This document shows, in pieces, positions 1-4,198 of a DNA stretch of 6,717 nt. Source of the DNA: Bacteroidaceae bacterium (GTDB lineage: Bacteria; Bacteroidota; Bacteroidia; Bacteroidales; Bacteroidaceae). The notes beneath the pieces were generated by a model, which ran no database searches, had not been told where the DNA came from, and was given only the letters and a program-made list of their open reading frames with translations. Position numbers and translations under genes: made by a program. Every line of letters starts with the position of its first letter. Position 1 is the stretch's first letter. Where the stretch lies: contig JAQWAN010000115.1 in assembly GCA_028707655.1 (NCBI GenBank), forward strand, positions 1-6,717, read 5' to 3'.

Positions 1-1120
1 CTGTAAGAGATATCTCTGCTCCAGAAAGGGCTAGTTGTACTTGGTGAATGAATTTAACAAGTGAGCAGGGGCCAAATAAACAATTATCGGTGCTTAGTGC
101 TGTTGCAAAGAAACCAATAGGCTCTGTTATGAACGCCGTTATACGGTCCAAATCGGGTGCAAAAGTCTTCATGTAGCGCTTCTCAGCTGAATAACTCTTC
201 ATGCTAACGAGTTGTGCTGTTACCTTTTTAGCGGTGACCTTTTTATCCTTTAGTGTAAAGGTAGCTGTAACCTCTCCCACATATAATCCGTTGTTGGCAG
301 GGTTGACTAGCCAGACCTTCTTGTTTTGTTTGCTTGTTGTTTCTTGGCAAAAGAGTTGATGGTCGTGTCCAAAAAAAACAACATCAAATCCTGGCACCTT
401 TTCCGCAACAGCTTTTGAAGCATTTTCAGTATATTGTTTGGTTTGGATACCATTGGACAGACCAGAGTGAAACAAACCAACAATAAAATCGGGCTGTTCC
501 ACTTCTTGTAGATAGGTCACCCATTTCTTAGCAGATTTCACCATATCTTCAAAGTGAATATCACTCCATAAATCTTCTGGCAGCCAAGCCGGGATAGCAG
601 GGGTTAGCATACCGAGTACTACAATTCTTACGCCCTCTCTTTCAAAAATCTTATAGGGTGGAAAATAGGCTTTTTGGGTGGAGGTCTGTACACCATTAGC
701 CAATAGGATAGGGAAATTACACTCTTGTGCCCATTTATCGTATACCTTATGTCCTGTTTCTATATCATGATTGCCTATGGTTGCCACATCGTATTGCATA
801 TAATTCATTATGCGTGCCGCAAGATTAGGGCGGAGGGTATCAATGTAATTGGACCAATAGACAGTGGGTTGGCCCTGTAGGATATCTCCATTGTCTAGTA
901 AGAGGAGATTCTTACCATATGTTTTGCGTTGTTCTTGTACAAAAGATTGGATGCATGCTAAACTACCATTAACATGCTTACCCGTATTAAAATTGGTGGG
1001 GAAAAAGCTACCATGTATATCGGTTGTCTCTATGAACTTAACAACTACCTGTTTTGTTTGTGCATTCGTAAAGGTACATAATGCAAATACTAGAGTGATT
1101 ACTTGTACAACTTTCTTCAT
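1..1120 (-). CDS. Exported bifunctional metallophosphatase/5'-nucleotidase (UshA/CpdB-like), 3' end cut by window
   Basis: The minus strand is open from ATG at 1120 to base 1, giving 373 codons with no stop, so the C-terminus lies outside the window. Residues 1-20 are a signal peptide: KK, a hydrophobic core, then a likely cut after TNA (before QT), so the enzyme should act in the periplasm or on the surface. The calcineurin-type metallophosphatase motifs occur in order: TDIHG (33-37), NGDILQGQP (77-85), GNHDIE (116-121), LFHSG (216-220) and GHDH (251-254), covering the expected metal ligands. From about residue 331 (TEPIG, then LFGP near 348) the start of the 5'-nucleotidase C-terminal substrate domain is visible. 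Family members hydrolyse 5'-nucleotides, UDP-sugars or 2',3'-cyclic nucleotides. The substrate cannot be told from the sequence seen. Complete relatives usually exceed 500 residues. The start is chosen because the signal peptide begins there. It is preceded by an A-rich AAGAGAAAAT leader. No frameshift is seen. Confidence 0.93.
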   Translation of the reverse strand, partial: MKKVVQVITLVFALCTFTNAQTKQVVVKFIETTDIHGSFFPTNFNTGKHVNGSLACIQSFVQEQRKTYGKNLLLLDNGDILQGQPTVYWSNYIDTLRPNLAARIMNYMQYDVATIGNHDIETGHKVYDKWAQECNFPILLANGVQTSTQKAYFPPYKIFEREGVRIVVLGMLTPAIPAWLPEDLWSDIHFEDMVKSAKKWVTYLQEVEQPDFIVGLFHSGLSNGIQTKQYTENASKAVAEKVPGFDVVFFGHDHQLFCQETTSKQNKKVWLVNPANNGLYVGEVTATFTLKDKKVTAKKVTAQLVSMKSYSAEKRYMKTFAPDLDRITAFITEPIGFFATALSTDNCLFGPCSLVKFIHQVQLALSGAEISLT

Positions 1121-1218
1121 ATTTTCTCTTCAATAAACAGATTATTTCTGACTTATAAATGAGCTGCAAAATACCCTTTTATTAAAGCGTAAGCTTGTAT
1201 TGCTAGCGCACCCTAAAA

Positions 1219-1250
1219 CAAAGTTACTTAAATGTTGCGAGATAGAAGAA
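1219..1250 (-). promoter_or_regulatory. Candidate Bacteroidota promoter for the nucleotidase gene
   Basis: Read on the minus strand, bases 1226-1219 are TAACTTTG, a full match to the Bacteroidota -7 consensus TAnnTTTG. The -33 position is poor: 21 bases upstream, 1250-1248 reads TTC instead of TTG. Transcription would start near 1212 and leave a leader of roughly 90 bases before the ATG at 1120. It is the only TAnnTTTG match I found on this strand in the gap, but the weak -33 box keeps confidence low. Confidence 0.4.
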
Positions 1251-1350
1251 TAACTCTTATGAAAAGAATGAAAAATCATAAAATATCCGCTTTATTGGCT
1301 TGGATAGATGTCTCATCGTCCTCCTTTTTTAGAAATATATAATGAAACTA

Positions 1351-1381
1351 TTGCCAATACTTCTTATATCACCTATCTTTG
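1351..1381 (+). promoter_or_regulatory. Bacteroidota-type promoter for the LolE-like permease gene
   Basis: TTG at 1351-1353 is followed after 20 bases by TATCTTTG at 1374-1381, which matches the Bacteroidota sigma-A consensus (-33 TTG/TTTG, -7 TAnnTTTG, about 19-21 bases between). Transcription would begin near 1387, leaving about 34 bases before the ATG at 1421. There is no Shine-Dalgarno motif in that leader, only an A-rich run (CAAAA) just before the start, as is common in this phylum. Confidence 0.72.
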
Positions 1382-1420
1382 TTCCTATAACAGATAGACC
1401 CTCAACAAGAACCCTCAAAA

Positions 1421-2662
1421 ATGATTACATCTTTCATAGCTAAGCGAATGTTTCAAAACCAGAAGAATAAACAACTGGTTTCAAAACCCTCTATGTTTAT
1501 TGCTATGTGGGGCGTTGCCATTGGTCTGTTGGTTATGCTGTTAGCCCTTTTTATTGTTATGGGATTTAAAGCGCAGATCAGAGCTACCATAGCGGGCTTT
1601 GGTGCACCTTTACAGGTGGCCAATTTTGATGCCAATCGATCGTTTGAAACCACCCCTATCTATGTAAACGACTCTCTACGTAGCCAATTGCAACAGATTG
1701 AGGGGGTAACCACGGTGCAACGCTATTCGCTCAAACCGGGTATTATTAAGACAAAGGAAGATTTTCAGGGTATTGTCTTTAAGGGCGTTGGACAGGAGTA
1801 CGATGTGACTTATCTAACCAAACACTTACGCGAGGGAAGGTTACCTCATTTTTCGGACAACAAAGCTTCTAACGAGGTGTTGATCTCAAGTAGGATAGCT
1901 AAAGATTTGCATCTAGCCTGTGGCGATAAGATTAACACCTATTACGTGGGGAGTGATATCCGTGCGCGTCGTTTCACTGTGACGGGTATCTATGCCACCA
2001 ATTTCTCTGAATTTGATAAATTGTTTATCTTGGGTGATATCTATACCGCTACGCGTTTAAATAAATGGAAAGCCAATCAGGTGACAGGTATAGAACTGTT
2101 TGTTGCAGATATGGAGCAATTACCCGTAGTGGCTACTGCTCTTTCCGATAAGATAGATGGCAGAGAGGATCCATATGGTAGCACCTATTATACCCAGACA
2201 CTATACGACCTATACCCGCAGCTGTTTGCATGGCTCGATCTGTTGGATAATAATGTGGTCATTATCTTAATCTTGATGATGGGGGTCTCCGGATTTACAA
2301 TGGTCTCTGGTTTGTTAATCTTGATACTTGAACGTACGCAGATGATTGGGGTGCTGAAGGCATTGGGTGCTACCGATTGGTTTATACAACGTATCTTTTT
2401 AGAGTTTTCTGTTTATCTCATTACCAGGGGGTTGTTGATTGGTAATTTCTTGGCTTTGCTTTTTTACTTTGTGCAAAGTAGGTTCCATCTGCTCTCTCTA
2501 GACCCTTCGGTCTATTATGTGGACAGTGTACCACTCCTCTTTGACGCTGGTCTGTGGCTACTGATTAATCTGATTGTGTTTGTTGTAACGGTCTCTATCT
2601 TGGTTGCACCCTCTTTTTTAATTGCCAAAATCAGACCTGCCACCTCTATCCGATTTGAGTAG
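1421..2662 (+). CDS. FtsX/LolE-family ABC transporter permease
   Basis: The 413-residue protein has the LolC/LolE layout. A cytoplasmic N-terminal segment carries the typical IAKR start. It is followed by one membrane helix (about 25-49), a long periplasmic domain (about 50-275, MacB/FtsX periplasmic-core type), and three C-terminal helices (about 277-303, 329-351, 374-400). Between helices 2 and 3 the cytoplasmic stretch ILERTQMIGVLKALGAT (302-318) is the conserved FtsX-domain segment that contacts the ATPase, and the chain ends in a typical RPATSIRFE tail. Family members work with a LolD-like ATPase to release lipoproteins from the inner membrane or move other substrates across the envelope. 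No ATPase gene lies beside it, so its partner must be elsewhere. Lipoprotein release is the likeliest role in Bacteroidota but is inferred, so no symbol is given. It has its own promoter and no clear downstream terminator. Confidence 0.9.
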   Translation: MITSFIAKRMFQNQKNKQLVSKPSMFIAMWGVAIGLLVMLLALFIVMGFKAQIRATIAGFGAPLQVANFDANRSFETTPIYVNDSLRSQLQQIEGVTTVQRYSLKPGIIKTKEDFQGIVFKGVGQEYDVTYLTKHLREGRLPHFSDNKASNEVLISSRIAKDLHLACGDKINTYYVGSDIRARRFTVTGIYATNFSEFDKLFILGDIYTATRLNKWKANQVTGIELFVADMEQLPVVATALSDKIDGREDPYGSTYYTQTLYDLYPQLFAWLDLLDNNVVIILILMMGVSGFTMVSGLLILILERTQMIGVLKALGATDWFIQRIFLEFSVYLITRGLLIGNFLALLFYFVQSRFHLLSLDPSVYYVDSVPLLFDAGLWLLINLIVFVVTVSILVAPSFLIAKIRPATSIRFE

Positions 2663-2699
2663 GAGCTTTAGAACAAAAAGATAGTTCAAAATTAGTTGC

Positions 2700-2731
2700 A
2701 GATAGGTGTAAAGCCAAAGATAGGTAGAAAG
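2700..2731 (+). repeat. Imperfect tandem direct repeat, 14-base units at 18-base period
   Basis: AGATAGGTGTAAAG (2700-2713) and AGATAGGTAGAAAG (2718-2731) match at 12 of 14 positions and start 18 bases apart. The related string AAAAAGATAG occurs at 2675-2684 and again at 2781-2790. The units may be a binding site or just AT-rich drift; nothing in the sequence assigns a role. Confidence 0.5.
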
Positions 2732-2765
2732 ACAACCAAACATAGCTTTTATTCCCCCCAATTTA

Positions 2766-2781
2766 TAGGTATATTTACCTA
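2766..2781. repeat. Short perfect inverted repeat (6-bp stem)
   Basis: TAGGTA and TACCTA flank a TATT loop and pair perfectly. There is no U-tract on either strand immediately after the stem, so it is not a standard terminator. It lies 104 bases past the permease stop codon. Confidence 0.5.
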
Positions 2782-2828
2782 AAAAGATAGCACCATTTTT
2801 GTGCAAATATACCTGTTCTTGGCGGCAG

Positions 2829-2842
2829 AAATAGATCTATTT
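2829..2842. repeat. Perfect 14-bp palindrome, possible operator
   Basis: AAATAGATCTATTT is identical to its reverse complement and has no spacer. Palindromes of this size can be sites for dimeric regulators. This one sits more than 100 bases upstream of the methyltransferase promoter, too far for simple repression, and no regulator gene is nearby. The role is unknown. Confidence 0.4.
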
Positions 2843-2847
2843 TGGCA

Positions 2848-2861
2848 CCCCTAAAAAGGGG
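2848..2861. repeat. Short GC-stem hairpin
   Basis: CCCCT and AGGGG pair perfectly around an AAAA loop. On the plus strand the stem is followed by ATAACAAAT. On the minus strand it is followed by TGCCAAAAT. Neither is a U-tract, so termination is unlikely. It begins 6 bases after the 14-bp palindrome. Confidence 0.4.
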
Positions 2862-2949
2862 ATAACAAATGGTTAGGTAAAGCTGCTCTCGCCTTTCCAA
2901 AAAGATATTCCCTCCTCCCTTGGATAGCTGCTGCACAAGCGTAGTGGCA

Positions 2950-2981
2950 TTTGTCTGCTAAAGAAGTTTTTACTACTTTTG
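2950..2981 (+). promoter_or_regulatory. Bacteroidota-type promoter for the methyltransferase gene
   Basis: TTTG at 2950-2953, a 20-base spacer and TACTTTTG at 2974-2981 match both halves of the Bacteroidota sigma-A consensus. The spacing equals that of the permease promoter at 1351-1381. Transcription would start near 2987, about 45 bases before the ATG at 3032. It implies the methyltransferase is transcribed independently of the permease gene. Confidence 0.78.
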
Positions 2982-3031
2982 CCCCAAAATAGAAAAATGA
3001 TAGGTCCTATGTTGGTCGTATTATCCTCCAA

Positions 3032-4096
3032 ATGATTTCCCCACTTATGAAACAATATTTGATTTTACAATATCCTGGCCACAATAGGGTCTATTATAAT
3101 CTGGCAGATAGATTGGCCTTGTCGGAACTGCATTTAGCGGTAGAACGATTCTCGGTGGTTTGTACCAATTTAGACATCGTTCTTTTAAAGGGGGTTCGAT
3201 ATCTTTCTTTTACCGCAGAACACGCACTATCGTCCGATGATTTTGCTATTCTTCATCGCCTCTCTTTTGTCTTTGTTCTCTTTGAATTGAAAAAAGTGGA
3301 GGATAGGGAGATGCTATTACCTTTAGATAGAGTGGCCTATGAATACCTAGATGCCAAAATCAGCTCTTTATTGAAATATCCGGGTAAAACCAATGAGCTT
3401 TTTACAAAGATGATGATTAATGTGGCACTCCTCTCCAGTAATTTTAGTTTTTCTGATCCCATCACTTTGCTCGACCCTGTGGCGGGTAGGGGGACCACAC
3501 TCTATGCCGCTTCTGTGTATGGTTTTTCCTCGTATGGCATTGAGCTCGACCCTAAATCGGCACACGAGTCTGCTCTTTTCTTTAAGCAGTACCTACAAAC
3601 GGAAAAGATTAAACATAAACAGGAGAAGAAACAGGTGGCAGGTAGTAGTAGGTCGGATGCTACATATATGGAACATTTTCAGTATGCAAAAAACAAAATA
3701 GAGGCCGCACAACCCTCTACTGCCAAAAAGCTTGGACTTGTCTGTGGCGATACCAAAGAGGCGGCTCGCTATTTTAAATCGGAACAGTTTCATTTGATTG
3801 TAGGCGATTTGCCCTATGGCATTTTTCATGGTAATGGTGGTAAAAAAACGGGTAAGTCGAAAACAAGAAACCCCTCGGCGCTAATCACCGATTGTTTAGC
3901 GGGATGGAAGAAGGTGTTAAAAAAAGGGGGATGTATTGTCTTGGCTTGGAACTCTTTCTTGGTCTCTAGAATGGAACTAGCTACTCTTTTTGAGCAGAAT
4001 GGCTATGGTGTGCTGCATAGTGCGCCTTACGATGGATTCGAACATATGGTAGACCGCTCTATTAAGCGAGATATTATTGTTGCCAAGAAGATATAG
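3032..4096 (+). CDS. Trm11-like SAM-dependent methyltransferase, substrate unassigned
   Basis: The 354-residue protein has a Rossmann methyltransferase domain in its C-terminal two thirds. Visible motifs are KYPGKTNEL (115-123), the SAM-binding loop LDPVAGRGT (147-155), an acidic strand end GIELD (169-173), CGD (238-240) and the catalytic-type DLPYG (259-263). This order and the D-x-PYG motif are typical of the PF01170/Trm11 group, which mostly methylates the exocyclic N2 of guanine in tRNA or rRNA. The target here is inferred only as nucleic acid, probably RNA. Residues 1-110 resemble no domain I can name and a THUMP domain is not evident. A lysine-rich, low-conservation-looking insertion (about 190-235) separates the acidic motif from CGD. 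Two starts are possible: ATG at 3032, or ATG at 3047 (MKQYLILQYPG), which gives a more natural first strand. Neither has a Shine-Dalgarno sequence. The gene has its own promoter and converges on gcvP. Confidence 0.82.
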   Translation: MISPLMKQYLILQYPGHNRVYYNLADRLALSELHLAVERFSVVCTNLDIVLLKGVRYLSFTAEHALSSDDFAILHRLSFVFVLFELKKVEDREMLLPLDRVAYEYLDAKISSLLKYPGKTNELFTKMMINVALLSSNFSFSDPITLLDPVAGRGTTLYAASVYGFSSYGIELDPKSAHESALFFKQYLQTEKIKHKQEKKQVAGSSRSDATYMEHFQYAKNKIEAAQPSTAKKLGLVCGDTKEAARYFKSEQFHLIVGDLPYGIFHGNGGKKTGKSKTRNPSALITDCLAGWKKVLKKGGCIVLAWNSFLVSRMELATLFEQNGYGVLHSAPYDGFEHMVDRSIKRDIIVAKKI

Positions 4097-4132
4097 ACGT
4101 AGTATAGCATTGGTTGCGACTGCAATTAGGAT

Positions 4133-4183
4133 AAAAAAAGATGCTGCGCTGTTGTTCTTACAGCGCAGCATCTTTTTCTTTTT
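4133..4183. terminator. Strong bidirectional intrinsic terminator between convergent genes
   Basis: GATGCTGCGCTGT (4140-4152) pairs perfectly with ACAGCGCAGCATC (4160-4172) around a 7-base TGTTCTT loop. On the plus strand the stem runs into TTTTTCTTTTT (4173-4183). On the minus strand it runs into seven Ts (complement of 4133-4139). Pairing of these A and T runs can lengthen the stem to 18 bp. It sits between the methyltransferase stop (4096) and the gcvP stop (4199) and should end transcription from both sides. Confidence 0.95.
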
Positions 4184-4198
4184 AGGAAAGTCTGTTAG

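Larger units (their letters stand above)
1121..1420. other. Divergent intergenic region between nucleotidase and permease genes
   Basis: This 300-base AT-rich stretch separates two divergently transcribed genes and should carry both promoters. A plus-strand promoter is at 1351-1381 and a weaker minus-strand candidate at 1219-1250. Two short plus-strand reading frames occur (27 codons from 1259, 33 codons from 1342, joined by a TAATG overlap), but neither resembles a known peptide and the second contains the promoter -7 box. I see no tRNA, riboswitch or strong hairpin here. Confidence 0.7.
2663..3031. other. Long intergenic gap with short repeats and a promoter
   Basis: This 369-base stretch has no supportable gene. 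Minus-strand frames of about 60 codons overlap it, but they run into the neighbouring genes or across the promoter and look like shadows. It holds a near-direct repeat (2700-2731), two copies of AAAAAGATAG (2675-2684 and 2781-2790), a 6-bp hairpin (2766-2781), a weak GCAC/GTGC hairpin (2790-2804), a 14-bp palindrome (2829-2842), a CCCCT/AGGGG hairpin (2848-2861) and a promoter (2950-2981). None of the hairpins is followed by a U-tract, so no terminator for the permease gene is evident. Confidence 0.65.

Noticed and set aside
864..1136. Plus-strand 90-codon frame opposite the nucleotidase
   Set aside because: It lies almost entirely antisense to a well-supported exported metallophosphatase gene and its product is cysteine-rich with no domain.
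2715..2722. Minus-strand TATCTTTG resembling a Bacteroidota -7 box
   Set aside because: No TTG lies 19-21 bases upstream; the nearest is at a spacing of about 14, and it would only transcribe antisense to the permease gene.
2790..2804. GCAC/GTGC hairpin downstream of the permease as a terminator
   Set aside because: The stem is only 4 bp with a 7-base loop and is followed by AAATATA, not a U-tract.
2618..2806. Minus-strand 62-codon hydrophobic frame
   Set aside because: It overlaps the permease 3' end by 45 bases, has no promoter with correct spacing, and its hydrophobicity follows from AT-rich sequence.
2873..3055. Minus-strand 60-codon frame
   Set aside because: It covers the methyltransferase promoter and start codon and shows no recognisable features.
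3368..3829. Alternative frames of 65-93 codons on both strands within the methyltransferase gene
   Set aside because: They overlap conserved motifs LDPVAGRGT and GIELD in the real frame and are shadows.
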